A stretch of DNA of 64,000 bases. Source: Burkholderia pyrrocinia (lineage in GTDB: Bacteria; Pseudomonadota; Gammaproteobacteria; Burkholderiales; Burkholderiaceae). A model generated the notes under the pieces. It had not been told where the DNA came from. It was given only the letters and a program-made list of their open reading frames with translations, and did not search any database. Where the stretch lies: NCBI RefSeq assembly GCF_003330765.1, contig NZ_CP024903.1:930001-994000 (forward strand), given 5' to 3'. The stretch's first letter is position 1, and every line of letters begins with the position of its first letter. The position numbers and the translations under genes are program-made. Of the stretch, positions 17,761 through 27,821 are shown one piece after another.

Positions 17761-18050
17761 GCGAACGGCCCCGTCCCGGTGAGCCAGACGATCACGGCGA
17801 CCACGAGCCCGATCGCGGTGCAGACGGCAAGCTGGTAGGGCACCGTGGCGGCCCAGCCTGTCGCGACGAACACGCGGTGCGCGATGATCGCACCGACGAT
17901 GCCGACGATCGCGCTGACGAGCCAGAGCGGGAAATACGCGCCGAATAGGACGTACGACGGTGCGCCGCGCGATGCGCAGCCCGCGAGCGGCAGGGCGGGC
18001 GCCAGGACGGCGGCGACGCGCAGGGGCGCGCGCGGCGTTGTTTTTCTCAT
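17757..18050 (-). CDS. YtcA/DUF1656-type small membrane lipoprotein
   Basis: The 97-residue protein has a lipoprotein signal with LAGC (Cys about residue 26) and then two hydrophobic segments around GAYFPLWLVSAIVGIVGAII and LAVCTAIGLVVAVIVWL. Small proteins of this type begin HlyD-FUSC efflux operons, for example ytcA next to mdtN in E. coli. It overlaps the HlyD gene by four bases. Its role is unknown; assembly or stabilisation of the pump is likely. No regulator gene is adjacent, so control of the operon is not evident. Confidence 0.82.
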   Translation of the reverse strand: MRKTTPRAPLRVAAVLAPALPLAGCASRGAPSYVLFGAYFPLWLVSAIVGIVGAIIAHRVFVATGWAATVPYQLAVCTAIGLVVAVIVWLTGTGPFA

Positions 18051-18665
18051 GGTGTGACGAGCTCGACGATGGGGGTGGTGCCGGGCGCGGCGCAATGCGG
18101 TTCGTCGCCGCGACGACGATTCCGCGATACGGAGCCGATAATAAAGCAGCGCGATGCGGACCGCCAGCCGGCTGGCCCGCGTTCGTGGTACGGGCCGTGG
18201 CCGGTCGCGGCCGCTCCGGCGGCCATGCTGGCTCGTCCGGCATCGCGTTTTCGGCAGCGGTGGCCGGATCGCCGCGATTCTGCCAGCGTCAGCTCGCGTA
18301 GGGTTGCTAACGGACTGTAAAGGATCGTCAGACGAAAGAAGGGTGGTGGAATTTGCTGTGCTGACGCAGCGGAATCGGAGTGGAAGCGGTCGATTGTTGC
18401 TCGAACACGCGTGAATCCGGTCAGTCCGGCTGGCCAGGCGCATCCTCGGCGAGCAGGTCGGCGAGATCGAAGCGCATGGCCGTGGTTGCGGGAGGAGGGC
18501 CGATTGTCGCGCCAAGCCGCGCGAGGCCCCACCGGCGACCGCGACCGGTCGTCGCGGCCGCGATCTGTGTACCATCGTGCGTACGGCGCGAAGCGCGGCA
18601 CGGGGCGTCACGGCCTCGTGCGACGCGCGTCGCGGAAGCGGTATCGCAACGAAGGTGAACGTTCC
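18051..18665. other. 615-bp divergent intergenic region
   Basis: It separates the minus-strand efflux operon from the plus-strand phosphoesterase and should contain both promoters. The region is GC-rich; reading frames present are Arg-rich and show no family resemblance. I see no clear operator. Confidence 0.5.
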
Positions 18666-19814
18666 ATGCGAAGTTTCTTTGTCCGGTTCATTGCAATCGG
18701 CGTGCTGTTCCATCTGTATGTCGGGATGCGGATCATTCCCGATGCGTTCGCGTCGCCGGTCTTGCGCACGATCGCGGCGCTCGTGCTGGCGAGCTTCGTC
18801 GTGCTGATCCCGGTCGGCATGTTCTCGCGCCGCTTCGACGAAGGCTGGGCCGCGACGCTGGCCGGCTGGGTCGGCTCGTTCGTGATGGGTTTCTTCTCGT
18901 CGCTGCTCGCGTTGACGTTCCTGCGCGAATTCGTGCTGCTCGGTGTGTTCGCATGGCGGCATCTCGGGCACGACGGCGCGTGGAGCGGCGCCGCAGCCGA
19001 CACGGCGTTCGGCGTGCTGGCGGGCGCGGTGCTCGTTACCGCGATCGGGTTTGTCGGCGCGCGCCGCACAGCGGCGGTCAAGCGCGTGTCGATTCCGGTC
19101 GCGGGGCTGCCGGCCGCGCTCGACGGGCTGACGATCGTGCAACTGTCCGACATCCACGTCGGGCCGACGATCAAGCGGCCCTATGTCGAACGGATCGTGC
19201 GCGCGGTCAATGCGCTCGATGCCGATCTCGTCGTCGTGACGGGCGATGTGGTCGACGGCTCGGTCAAGCGCCTGCGCGAACACACGGCGCCGCTCGGCCG
19301 CATGCAGTCGCGGCACGGCAGCTTCCTCGTGACCGGCAATCACGAGTATTACGCGGGCGCGCATGCGTGGATCGACGAATTTCGTCGCATCGGGCTGAAG
19401 GTGCTGCTGAACGAGCACGTGCTGATCGAGCGCGGCGGCGCGCGCGCGGTGCTCGCGGGCGTGACCGACTTCACGGCGGGCGGGTTCGATCCTGCCCATC
19501 GCAGCGACCCCGCGCAGGCGCTGGCTGGCGCGCCGCCCGACGTCGGCACGAAGATCCTGCTCGCGCACCAGCCGCGCAGCGCGGAAGCGGCGAACCGGGC
19601 GGGCTTTACCGTGCAATTGTCGGGGCATACGCACGGCGGCCAGTTCCTGCCGTGGCCGCCGTTCGTGCGCCTGCAGCAGCCGGTGATCGGCGGGCTGAGC
19701 CGCTTCGGCGATCTGTGGCTCTATACGAGCCGCGGCACCGGGTACTGGGGGCCGCCGAACCGCTTCGGCGTGCCGTCCGAGATCACGCTGATCCGGTTGA
19801 CCCGCGGCGGTTAG
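18666..19814 (+). CDS. Membrane-anchored metallophosphoesterase (YkuE/YaeI-like)
   Basis: The 382-residue protein has four N-terminal hydrophobic segments (about residues 5-130) followed by a calcineurin-like phosphoesterase domain. The metal-site motifs are present in order: LSDIHVGP (near 162), VTGDVVDG (near 192), TGNHEYY (near 222) and SGHTHGGQ (near 318). YaeI/YkuE-type enzymes act on phospholipid-linked substrates or UDP-sugar lipids. ATG 18666 follows GAAGGTGAA and starts the signal-like membrane segment. It ends 10 bp from the convergent nitroreductase. The substrate is unknown. Confidence 0.9.
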   Translation: MRSFFVRFIAIGVLFHLYVGMRIIPDAFASPVLRTIAALVLASFVVLIPVGMFSRRFDEGWAATLAGWVGSFVMGFFSSLLALTFLREFVLLGVFAWRHLGHDGAWSGAAADTAFGVLAGAVLVTAIGFVGARRTAAVKRVSIPVAGLPAALDGLTIVQLSDIHVGPTIKRPYVERIVRAVNALDADLVVVTGDVVDGSVKRLREHTAPLGRMQSRHGSFLVTGNHEYYAGAHAWIDEFRRIGLKVLLNEHVLIERGGARAVLAGVTDFTAGGFDPAHRSDPAQALAGAPPDVGTKILLAHQPRSAEAANRAGFTVQLSGHTHGGQFLPWPPFVRLQQPVIGGLSRFGDLWLYTSRGTGYWGPPNRFGVPSEITLIRLTRGG

Positions 19815-19824
19815 CCTGCGGCCG

Positions 19825-20412
19825 TTACTCGATGCGGGCGATGTCGCCGAAGTCGAAGCGCGGGCTGCGCGGGAACAGGCCGGCCGGATCGCCGTAGCCG
19901 AGATTCACGAGGAAGTTGCTCCTGATCGCGGTGCCCGCGAAGAATGCGGCGTCGACCTTCGCATTGTCGAAGCCGGACATCGGGCCCGCGTCGAGGCCGA
20001 GCGCGCGCGCGGCCAGGATCAGGTATGCACCCTGCAGCGACGAATTGCGGAACGCGGTGGCCTCGATCAGCGCATCGTTGCCGGCGAACCAGCTGCGTGC
20101 GTCGGCATGCGGGAAGAGGCGCGGCAGGTGCTCGTGGAACGCGAAATCCATCGCGACGATCACGGTGACGGGCGCGGCCATCGTCTTCGCGAGATTGCCT
20201 TGGGACAGCGCGGGCTTCAGGCGCGCTTTCGCTTCGGGCGACTTGACGAACACGAAGCGCGCGGGGCTCGAATTCGCCGACGTCGGGCCGAATTTCGCCA
20301 CGTCGATCAGCCGGTGCAGCAGCGCGTCGTCGACGGGTTTGTCCTGCCACGCGTTGTGCGTGCGCGCGGTGAGGAACAGTTGATCGAGGGCGGAATCGGA
20401 GAGCGTCGTCAT
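19825..20412 (-). CDS. HadB/RutE-family nitroreductase
   Basis: The 195-residue FMN protein matches the family annotated as malonic semialdehyde reductase RutE or NADH nitroreductase Had[31 protein letters not shown] and [12 protein letters not shown] are its signatures. In the Rut pathway it reduces malonic semialdehyde to 3-hydroxypropionate, but no other rut gene is nearby, so a general reductase role is equally likely. The start at 20412 is where family similarity begins. It is divergent from the AlkB-like gene. Confidence 0.88.
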   Translation of the reverse strand: MTTLSDSALDQLFLTARTHNAWQDKPVDDALLHRLIDVAKFGPTSANSSPARFVFVKSPEAKARLKPALSQGNLAKTMAAPVTVIVAMDFAFHEHLPRLFPHADARSWFAGNDALIEATAFRNSSLQGAYLILAARALGLDAGPMSGFDNAKVDAAFFAGTAIRSNFLVNLGYGDPAGLFPRSPRFDFGDIARIE

Positions 20413-20610
20413 GATGGGATCCGGGAAGAAGGCGGCCGGGTCGCGCCGGCCGGCATGGCGGGAGAAAGCGGCACCCATCGGCAGGGCGTGCCGCGACACG
20501 CCGCGATGATAGCGTGATGCGCGAAAGCGCATCGCGGTGCGCGGCGGTTTCCTGTCGGCGGCGAATGACAGCGCATGGCGGCGCGCGACGCCGTTGGCTA
20601 GTATGCAGAC

Positions 20611-21246
20611 ATGCATCGTTCGCCCCGTTCATCGCCTGTTCGTTCCGATATGTCGACGCCTGATTTCTTCGCTGACACACCTGCACCCGACGTGGACTGG
20701 TACCCGGACTGGCTTGCGCCGCCCGACGCCGATCGCGCGCTGGCCGCGCTGATTGGCGAGGTCGCGTGGCGGCAGGACACGATCCGCACACCGCGCGGCC
20801 GCATTCCGCTGCCGAGGCTCACCGCGTGGCAGGGCGAGCCGGATGCCGTTTATGTGTATTCGGGGATTCGCAACGTGCCGGCGCCGTGGACGCCGGCCGT
20901 GCTCGACCTGAAGCGCGCGGTCGAGGCGACCTGCGGCGCGCGATTCAACAGCGTGCTGCTCAATCGCTACCGCAACGGGCAGGACAGCCTGGGCTGGCAC
21001 GCGGACAACGAACCCGAACTCGGCGACGCGCCGGTGATCGCGTCGGTGAGCCTCGGTGCGATGCGCGTATTCGATCTTCGCCATCGCGCGACCGGCGTCA
21101 CGCATGCGTATCGCCTCGGGCACGGCAGCCTGCTCGTGATGCGCGGGCGCACGCAGGCCGAATGGCAGCATTGCGTGCCGAAGGCGCCGGGCGTGCAGGG
21201 CGAGCGCATCAACCTGACATTTCGGCGTGTGATACTGGCCGGATAG
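20611..21246 (+). CDS. AlkB-like 2-oxoglutarate/Fe(II) dioxygenase
   Basis: AlkB-type enzymes oxidatively remove alkyl groups from DNA or RNA bases. The 211-residue protein has the iron ligands HxD in [12 protein letters not shown], a late His in [10 protein letters not shown], and the 2-oxoglutarate-binding Arg pair in [27 protein letters not shown] matches the ALKBH2/3-like substrate-recognition region. It may start at 20611 or at ATG 20650 (198 residues); neither has a good ribosome binding site. It stands alone, with no ada gene nearby. Confidence 0.9.
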   Translation: MHRSPRSSPVRSDMSTPDFFADTPAPDVDWYPDWLAPPDADRALAALIGEVAWRQDTIRTPRGRIPLPRLTAWQGEPDAVYVYSGIRNVPAPWTPAVLDLKRAVEATCGARFNSVLLNRYRNGQDSLGWHADNEPELGDAPVIASVSLGAMRVFDLRHRATGVTHAYRLGHGSLLVMRGRTQAEWQHCVPKAPGVQGERINLTFRRVILAG

Positions 21247-21551
21247 ATCGCGCCCCGTTTCTACGATCCACGAATGACCGATGCTGGCAATCGGCCTGGC
21301 GTGCGGCACGTTGCCGCACGGATGTTGTACCGTGCAGCCTGATACGGCTCGGAGGCCCGTTCCATATGGGTTTCAGGGATATTCGATCGACCGTCCGGTT
21401 CCGATAGATGAGTGAAACCTCTGATGGTGCGTCGCAACAATTATTGACTAGACTGTCGATTGGCTGAGACGCGTCGCATGGCGGCGCGACCTTTTTCGAC
21501 ATGCCCCCGTACGTTGCCGATGCAACGCGTAACGGGGCAGGAGCATAACGC
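21247..21551. other. 305-bp intergenic region
   Basis: There is no credible gene. A TTGACT at about 21444 could be a -35 element for the small gene at 21552, but I could not pair it with a clear -10. Confidence 0.4.
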
Positions 21552-21758
21552 GTGACCGTATTCGACCCTTCCTTCGAACCCTCGCTGCACGTCTTTGAAC
21601 AAGACGGCGGATGGCAATGGGCGCTGACGGTGAAGCGGGCGACCGGTGTCGGTGTGAAAGTCGTCGCATTCAGCCGGGAAGGCTTTCGCGGCGAAGCCGA
21701 GGCTTACGCCGCCGGCCAGCTTGCCCGCGCCGAATATGACGCCGCCGTGACGGCCTGA
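21552..21758 (+). CDS. Small conserved hypothetical protein (68 aa)
   Basis: The 68-residue protein begins at GTG 21552, with AGGAG about nine bases upstream. It starts MTVFDPSFEPSLHVFEQDG and is predicted to be soluble, with an N-terminal beta-rich half and a C-terminal helix rich in Ala and Glu. I do not recognise a family. It lies alone between the AlkB-like gene and the secretion cluster and ends 162 bp before the shared regulatory box at 21920. Confidence 0.6.
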   Translation: MTVFDPSFEPSLHVFEQDGGWQWALTVKRATGVGVKVVAFSREGFRGEAEAYAAGQLARAEYDAAVTA

Positions 21759-21919
21759 CGCCGTCGCGTCGATCCCGCCTGGGGATCGCATTCGCCGTCC
21801 ACCGCCCGCTGCCGGACGGTTTTTTCCCGATCGTTTCCCGTCTGCCGCGATGCGCGCATCGCGCGACACTGCATGCGGTGCGCCGTCGCGCCTGTCCGCC
21901 CGCGCTTGCCGCGCCAAAT

Positions 21920-21949
21920 GGTCCGTACCATTCGACACGTGTGTGCCAT
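21920..21949 (+). promoter_or_regulatory. Shared 30-bp regulatory box upstream of gspI
   Basis: The box reads GGTCCGTACC, two bases, TCGACAC, four bases, GTGCCAT, and ends about 109 bp before gspI. The same arrangement recurs upstream of four other transcription units in this region (see findings). Confidence 0.55.
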
Positions 21950-22058
21950 ACGCCGCGCTTAACGTCCTTGCACGGCGTCCGTCGCGCCGGCGATGCGGCC
22001 TGCGCCGCGGTTCGGGCGCCGGACGCCGGGCGACGACCCATCGACAAGAATGCAGGTC

Positions 22059-22490
22059 ATGTGCGACGACAGAACCGACTACAACCGCCATGCACGCGGC
22101 GGATCGCGCACGGCGCGGGCGCCGGAACGGGGATTCACGCTGATCGAGGTGCTGATCGCGCTGGCGATCGTGGCGGTGGCGCTGGGCGCCGTGATGCGCG
22201 CGATCGGCGCGCTCGCGTCGGATACCGATACGGCCCGCATGCGCCTGCTCGCGTTATGGAGCGCCGACAATGCGCTCGGCGAAATCCGCATCGCGTCGGC
22301 CTGGCCGTCCGTCGGCACGAACACGTTTGCGTGCCCGCAGGGCCGCTACCGGTTCGTGTGCCGCCAGTCGGTGGCCGCGCTGCCGAGCCCGCTCGTGCGT
22401 CGCGTGACGGTGAGTGTCTATCCGTCCGCGTCGAGCCGCAACGTGCTCGCCGAAGTCGTCACAGTGATCCAGAATGAAGCGCGCCGCTGA
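22059..22490 (+). CDS. gspI: Type II secretion minor pseudopilin GspI
   Basis: GspI forms the pseudopilus tip with GspJ and GspK. The protein shows the prepilin cleavage site ERG followed by FTLIEVLIALAIVAVALGAV, with Glu at +5, and the GspI hallmarks AIGALASDTDTARMRLLALW and DNALGEIRIA. The soluble domain carries two cysteines. The start may be ATG 22059 (143 residues) or ATG 22050; the leader is about 26 residues. It overlaps gspJ by 17 bp, so both are co-translated. Transcription probably starts near the shared box at 21920. Confidence 0.9.
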   Translation: MCDDRTDYNRHARGGSRTARAPERGFTLIEVLIALAIVAVALGAVMRAIGALASDTDTARMRLLALWSADNALGEIRIASAWPSVGTNTFACPQGRYRFVCRQSVAALPSPLVRRVTVSVYPSASSRNVLAEVVTVIQNEARR

Positions 22491-23136
22491 ACCGCGCGCG
22501 GCGGCGCGCGCCCGCGGCTTCACGCTGATCGAGATGCTGGTCGCGATCACGCTGCTCGCCGTGATCGCGCTGCTGTCGTGGCGCGGCCTCGACGCGACGA
22601 TCCGCGGCCGCGACGATATCGCGTCGAATCTGGCGCAAACGCGTCTGCTCGGCCGCTATTTCTCCCAGTTGCAGTTCGACCTGATGAACCTCGTGACGGC
22701 CGACGAAGTGTTCGGGCCGCCGCTGCGCATCAGCCCCGGCGAACTCGTGATGGTGCGCCATCTCGGGGTCGGCGGCGGGCCGACGCACGTGCAGGTCGTG
22801 CGCTACCAGCTCAAGGGGCGCGAGCTCGTGCGCAGCGCGTCGCAGCCGCTCGCGTCGCTGGCCGAGGTCGACGACGCGCTGCATCACATGGACGCGTTCG
22901 CGCGCGTGGTCGTCAGCAACGATGCGCGGTCGATGCAGCTTGCCGTGTGGATTCCGCCGAGCGGTTGGACAACGAGCCAGGCGACCGTCGAGCAGACCTA
23001 CGCGCAGTTTCTCGCGCAGCATGGCGTCAGCAACATCACGTCGCTCGGGATGCCGCTGCCGCGCGGCGTCCGCTTTGCGGTCACGCTGGGCTCGCCGGCG
23101 GTCGAATACGTGCGGACGATTCCGATCGGACAGTGA
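22474..23136 (+). CDS. gspJ: Type II secretion minor pseudopilin GspJ
   Basis: The 220-residue protein has a 15-residue leader ending RARG, then FTLIEMLVAITLLAVIALLS with Glu at +5, and RGLDATIRGRDDIA, typical of GspJ. It would join GspI and GspK at the pseudopilus tip. It ends 177 bp before the first TPR-glycosyltransferase, which has its own copy of the shared box, so the gspIJ transcript may be separate. GspG, the major pseudopilin, is not next to it. Confidence 0.92.
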   Translation: MKRAAEPRAAARARGFTLIEMLVAITLLAVIALLSWRGLDATIRGRDDIASNLAQTRLLGRYFSQLQFDLMNLVTADEVFGPPLRISPGELVMVRHLGVGGGPTHVQVVRYQLKGRELVRSASQPLASLAEVDDALHHMDAFARVVVSNDARSMQLAVWIPPSGWTTSQATVEQTYAQFLAQHGVSNITSLGMPLPRGVRFAVTLGSPAVEYVRTIPIGQ

Positions 23137-23188
23137 CGGCGGCGCGGGCGGCCCCGGCCCGAAACGTGTTCCGTCCCCCGGGCAAAAA

Positions 23189-23218
23189 GGTCCGTAACTT
23201 TCGTCATACGTCTGTTAT
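23189..23218 (+). promoter_or_regulatory. Shared 30-bp box upstream of the TPR-glycosyltransferase operon
   Basis: GGTCCGTAAC, two bases, TCGTCAT, four bases, CTGTTAT. The last 18 bp match 12 of 18 positions of the E. coli Pho-box consensus, with the right 11-bp period. It ends 95 bp before GTG 23313. Confidence 0.6.
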
Positions 23219-23312
23219 TGCCCGTCCGTTAGTCTCGTGACGAGCATGACCGCCGCGACCGGTTCCATTGGCTGGTTCAGCGGCGGCATCGGCAAACGGG
23301 AAGGGGGCGAAC

Positions 23313-25535
23313 GTGACGGTCGAGCACCGGCATGATGCACACGCGGGCGCGTCAGGGAACGACGCGCGCGGGCTACAGCAAGCGGCGGCGATCCTGAGCC
23401 GCGCACAAAACTGGCACAGCGCCGGGCGGTTCGACGACGCTGCGCGCGAATATCTCGCCGTGCTCGCGAAGGAGCCGGACAATCCTCAGGCGCTGCATCT
23501 GTACGGCGTACTGCAGTTCCAGCGCGGTGCGGCCGACGACGCCGAAGCGTTGCTGCGCCAGTCGATCGCGATCGCACCCGGTACGCGCGCGCTGTCGGAT
23601 CTCGGCGCGATCGCCGGCGAGCGCGGCCGCGTCGACGAGGCGCTCAAGCATTTCGCGGCCGCGCTGCGCGCGACGCCCGACGACGTGCAGACGCTCGTGC
23701 GTCACGGCAATACGCTGATCGGGCTGCGCCGCTACGGCGACGCGCTGGCATCGTTCGACCGCGCGCTCGCCGTGTCGCCGCTCGTGCTCGATGCGCTCTG
23801 CAATCGCGGCAGCGCGCTGCGTGCGCTCGGCCGCTTCGACGAAGCGCTCGACACCTACGATCGCGCGCTGATGGTCGACCCGCGTTCGTTCGAATCGTGG
23901 TTCAACCGCGGCCTCGTGTTGCGCGAACTGCAGCGGCCGGCCGATGCGCTGCAGTGCTTCGACCGCGCCAACGCGATCCGGCCCGGCGTGGCCGCGATCA
24001 TGGCCGAGCGCGGCCGCACGCTGATCGATCTCGACCGGCCGAGCGAGGCGCTCGCGGCGTTCAACGAAGCGATCGCGGCCGATCCCGCGCGGATCGACGT
24101 GCTCTACAACAGCGCGGTGGCGCTCGAACGGCTCGGTCGCGCGGACGAATCGCTCGCCCGCTGCGAGCGCGTGCTGATGCTCGATCCGGATCATGTCCGT
24201 GCCCATGCGAGCCGCGGCAATGCGTTGCTGCAGCTCAAGCGCTACGACGACGCGCTGGCCGGTTATGCGCGCGCGCTGGCGCTCGATCCGCACTCGTCGG
24301 AAACGCTGTGCAACCGCGGGACCGCGCTGCGTTATCTGAAACGTTACGACGACGCGCTGGCCAGCTACGATGCCGCGCTGGCGCGCGACGCGCGTTTCGC
24401 CGAAGCGTGGACCAACCGCAGCAGCGTGCTGCAGGACCTGCACCGCTACGATGAAGCGATGGCGTCGCTCGACCGCGCGCTTGCGCTGCGTCCCGATCAC
24501 GCGACGAACTGGCTCAATCGCGGCAACCTGCATTTCGAAACGGCACGCACGGACGACGCGCTCGCCGCGTACGACCGCGCGATCGCGCTGCATCCCGACT
24601 ATGCCGAAGCGCATTTCGCGCGCGCGTCGCTGTATCTGATCGAAGGCGATTTCGTGCGCGGCTGGCCCGAATACGAATGGCGGCTGCGCGATGCGCAGCT
24701 TGCGCGGCACTACCGACCGTTCACGCAGCCGGCGTGGCAGGGCGACACGCCGCTCGACGGCAGGACCGTGCTGATTCATGCGGAACAGGGGTTCGGCGAC
24801 ACGCTGCAATTCTGCCGCTACGTGCCGCTGGTGGCCGCGCGCGGCGCACGCGTCGTATTCGAGGTGCCGCCGCCGCTGCGCGCGCTGATGGCGTCGCTGC
24901 ACGGTACGGCGCACGTGATCGCGCGCGGCGAGCCGCTGCCGGCGTTCGACCTTCAGACGCCGCTGCTGAGCCTGCCGCATGCGTTCCGCACCGACGAAGC
25001 CACCATTCCGCGCGCCGATGCCTACCTGCATGCGGACCCGCAGCGCATGCGCCAGTGGGGTGCGCTGCTCGGCGCACGGCGCCGGCCGCGCATCGGCCTC
25101 GCATGGGCCGGCAATCCGGAGCACCGGAACGATCACAACCGCTCGATCGATTTCGCCCGGCTCGCGCCGCTGTTCGATCTCGACGTCGAATGGATCAGCC
25201 TGCAAAAGCCCATGCGCGAACGCGACGAGGCGCTGCTCGCGGATGCACCGATACTGCGCGTCGACGACGAACTCGGCGACTTCGCGGATACGGCCGCGCT
25301 GATCGGCGCGCTGGATCTCGTGATCGCGGTCGATTCCGCGGTCGCGCATCTGGCGGGCGCGCTGGGTCATTCGGTCTGGGTGCTGCTGCCCGATCCGGCG
25401 GAGTGGCGCTGGATGCGGTCGCGCGGCGACAGCCCGTGGTATCCGTCCGCGCGGCTGTTCCGGCAGCCGGCGCCGGGGGACTGGACGGGCGCGATCGATG
25501 CGGTGCGCGCTGCGATTCAGCCGATGACACGTTAG
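23313..25535 (+). CDS. TPR-repeat glycosyltransferase-like protein 1
   Basis: The 740-residue protein has about eleven tetratricopeptide repeats (about residues 20-460), many with the pattern RYDDALASYDRALAL, followed by a GT-B-type domain (about 475-735) of the GT9/GT41-like kind. The catalytic half contains EQGFGDTLQFCRYVPLV, RPRIGLAWAGNPEHRNDHNR and DLVIAVDSAVAHLAGALG. TPR-linked transferases of this layout may add sugars to proteins, as O-GlcNAc transferase and HMW1C do. GTG 23313 follows AAGGGGG; TTG 23268 is an alternative start. It is the first of three paralogues transcribed towards the giant exoprotein. Confidence 0.85.
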   Translation: MTVEHRHDAHAGASGNDARGLQQAAAILSRAQNWHSAGRFDDAAREYLAVLAKEPDNPQALHLYGVLQFQRGAADDAEALLRQSIAIAPGTRALSDLGAIAGERGRVDEALKHFAAALRATPDDVQTLVRHGNTLIGLRRYGDALASFDRALAVSPLVLDALCNRGSALRALGRFDEALDTYDRALMVDPRSFESWFNRGLVLRELQRPADALQCFDRANAIRPGVAAIMAERGRTLIDLDRPSEALAAFNEAIAADPARIDVLYNSAVALERLGRADESLARCERVLMLDPDHVRAHASRGNALLQLKRYDDALAGYARALALDPHSSETLCNRGTALRYLKRYDDALASYDAALARDARFAEAWTNRSSVLQDLHRYDEAMASLDRALALRPDHATNWLNRGNLHFETARTDDALAAYDRAIALHPDYAEAHFARASLYLIEGDFVRGWPEYEWRLRDAQLARHYRPFTQPAWQGDTPLDGRTVLIHAEQGFGDTLQFCRYVPLVAARGARVVFEVPPPLRALMASLHGTAHVIARGEPLPAFDLQTPLLSLPHAFRTDEATIPRADAYLHADPQRMRQWGALLGARRRPRIGLAWAGNPEHRNDHNRSIDFARLAPLFDLDVEWISLQKPMRERDEALLADAPILRVDDELGDFADTAALIGALDLVIAVDSAVAHLAGALGHSVWVLLPDPAEWRWMRSRGDSPWYPSARLFRQPAPGDWTGAIDAVRAAIQPMTR

Positions 25536-25577
25536 ACACGACACGCGATACGAACAGCGATCAGTGGGGGCCACACG

Positions 25578-27821
25578 ATGACACCGAACGGGGAAGGGAC
25601 GACATTCGCGAGCGCGCCGGTCGCGCCGGATCGCCGTCCGCCCGACACCGCGCAGCTCGAACGGCTGCTCTTGCGTGCGCGCAAGGCACACCACGAGGGC
25701 GCGCTGCAGCATGCGGAGAATGCGTATGCCGAATTGCTGACGCTCGATCCCGAGCACCCGGAGGCACTGCACCTGCTCGGCGCGGTGCGCTTCCAGCAGG
25801 GGCGGCTCGACGATGCAGAGCCGCTGATGCGGCGCTCGGTCGAGCGCCAGCCGGTGCCGCTCGCGCTCGCGAATTATGCGGCGGTGCTGGCCGGGCTCGG
25901 GCGCGAGCACGACGCGCTCGCGCGGCTCGACGAGGCGCTCGCGATCAATCCTGTCCATCAGCGCGTACTGTTCCAGCGCGCCGGCCTGCTCGCGCAGCTC
26001 GGGCGGCACGACGACGCGCGCATGGTCTACGATCGCCTGCTCGAACTGACGCCCGGCTTCGCCGACGGCTATGTGAGGCGCAGCGACATGCTGCGCGCAC
26101 TCGGCCGCCACGACGAAGCGCTCGCCGACTGTGAGCGGTCGATCACGCTCGCGGGACGTTCGTTCGACGCGATGCGCGGGCGTGGGCTCGCGCTGCGCGA
26201 ACTCGGCCGTTTCCGCGATGCGGTCGACAGCTATGGCCACGCACTCGCGCAGACGCCGGGCAGCGTCGAAGTGCTGTTCCTGCGTGGCGTCGCGTATCTG
26301 GACCTGCACGATCCCGAACGCGCGCTCGCGGATTTCAATGCGGCGATCGCGGCGAGTCCGACCTTCGTCGATGCAATCTTCAACAGCTCGATCGCGCTCG
26401 AGCAGCTCGGCCGGCACGACGAGGCGCTCGGGCGCTGCGACCGCGTGCTCGCGATCGATCCGCGCCATGCGCGGGCGCTCGCGAATCGCGGCAATGCGGC
26501 GAGCCACCTGGAGCGCTATCGCGATGCGGTCGACAGCTATGCACGCGCGCTCGATGCGGAACCGGGCAGCATCGGCGTGCTGTGCAACTATGCGAGCGCG
26601 CTGATGCGCGTCGAACGTCACGACGATGCGCGCGACATGTGCGACCGCGCGCTCGCGCTCGATACGAGCTATGCGCCTGCCTGGTTCACGCGCGGCCGCG
26701 TGCAGCTCGAAACGCATCGCTACGAGGCTGCGCTCGACGATTTCGCCCGCGTGATCGACGCGACGCCGCGCGACAAGCTCGCGCACTTCCACAAGGGCAA
26801 CGCGCTGCGCGCGCTGCGGCGTCACGACGACGCGCGGCAGGCGTATGCGGACGCGATCGACGTCGATCCCGACTACGTGCTCGCGCACTGCATGCGTGCA
26901 TTCCTGTGCCTGTCGATCGGCGATTTCGAAGCGGGCTGGGCCGAGTACGAATGGCGCTGGCGCGATACGCAGCTCGACGCGAGCCGTCGCACCTTCGCGC
27001 AGCCGCGCTGGACCCACGGGATGCCGCTCGACGGGAAGACGATCCTGCTGTACCCGGAACAGGGGCTCGGCGACACGCTGCAGTTCTGCCGCTACGTGCC
27101 GCTCGTGAAGGCGCTCGGCGCACGCGTCGTGCTCGAAGCGCCGGTCGAACTGAAGACGCTGTTCGCAACGCTCGATGGCGTCGATACGCTCGTCGCGCGC
27201 GGCGAGCCGCTGCCGCCGTTCGACCTGCATTGCCCGCTGCTGAGCCTGCCGCTCGAATTCCGCACCGACCTGGCGTCGATTCCGGCAAGCGTGCCGTATC
27301 TCGCCGCCGACCCCGTGCGCATCGCGCGCTGGCGCGAACGGCTCGGCGCATCGACGCGGCCGCGCATCGGCCTCGTATGGTCCGGCAACCCGCTGCACCT
27401 GAACGACCGTAACCGCTCGATGACGCTCGCGGATCTGCTGCCGCTGTTCGACGACCGCTACGAGTGGATCAGCCTGCAGAAGGTGGTCCGCGACGAGGAT
27501 CGGCCGGTGCTCGACGCGAGCGCGGTGCGGTTCGTCGGCGACGAACTCCAGGACTTCGCCGATACGGCGGCGCTGACCGCACTGATGGACGGCATCGTCA
27601 GCGTCGATACGTCCGTCGCGCACCTCGCCGGCGCACTCGGCCGGCCGCTCGCGCTGATGATTCCGCATACGCCCGATTTCCGCTGGCTGCTCGAGCGGGA
27701 CGACAGCCCGTGGTATCCGTCCGCGCGGCTGTTCCGCCAGCCCGAGGGCGGGCAGTGGGCGCCCGTCGTCGAGCGGATCGCGGCCGATTTGCCGACGCTC
27801 GTCTGCGGAGACGCGCGATGA
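25578..27821 (+). CDS. TPR-repeat glycosyltransferase-like protein 2
   Basis: The 747-residue paralogue of the preceding gene has the same plan: TPR array (about residues 25-460) and C-terminal GT-B-like domain with EQGLGDTLQFCRYVPLV, RPRIGLVWSGNPLHLNDRNR and GIVSVDTSVAHLAGALG. The N-terminal 25 residues are disordered and Pro-rich. ATG 25578 lies 42 bp after the previous stop codon; the stop codon overlaps the next start (ATGA). The three paralogues are clearly diverged copies, so the duplications are not recent. The protein lacks a signal peptide and is expected to be cytoplasmic, acting before secretion. Confidence 0.85.
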   Translation: MTPNGEGTTFASAPVAPDRRPPDTAQLERLLLRARKAHHEGALQHAENAYAELLTLDPEHPEALHLLGAVRFQQGRLDDAEPLMRRSVERQPVPLALANYAAVLAGLGREHDALARLDEALAINPVHQRVLFQRAGLLAQLGRHDDARMVYDRLLELTPGFADGYVRRSDMLRALGRHDEALADCERSITLAGRSFDAMRGRGLALRELGRFRDAVDSYGHALAQTPGSVEVLFLRGVAYLDLHDPERALADFNAAIAASPTFVDAIFNSSIALEQLGRHDEALGRCDRVLAIDPRHARALANRGNAASHLERYRDAVDSYARALDAEPGSIGVLCNYASALMRVERHDDARDMCDRALALDTSYAPAWFTRGRVQLETHRYEAALDDFARVIDATPRDKLAHFHKGNALRALRRHDDARQAYADAIDVDPDYVLAHCMRAFLCLSIGDFEAGWAEYEWRWRDTQLDASRRTFAQPRWTHGMPLDGKTILLYPEQGLGDTLQFCRYVPLVKALGARVVLEAPVELKTLFATLDGVDTLVARGEPLPPFDLHCPLLSLPLEFRTDLASIPASVPYLAADPVRIARWRERLGASTRPRIGLVWSGNPLHLNDRNRSMTLADLLPLFDDRYEWISLQKVVRDEDRPVLDASAVRFVGDELQDFADTAALTALMDGIVSVDTSVAHLAGALGRPLALMIPHTPDFRWLLERDDSPWYPSARLFRQPEGGQWAPVVERIAADLPTLVCGDAR

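Noticed and set aside
18315..18331. CTG...CAG palindrome resembling a cep box upstream of the efflux operon
   Set aside because: The spacing between CTG and CAG is 11 rather than 10, and the inner bases do not match the cepI box.
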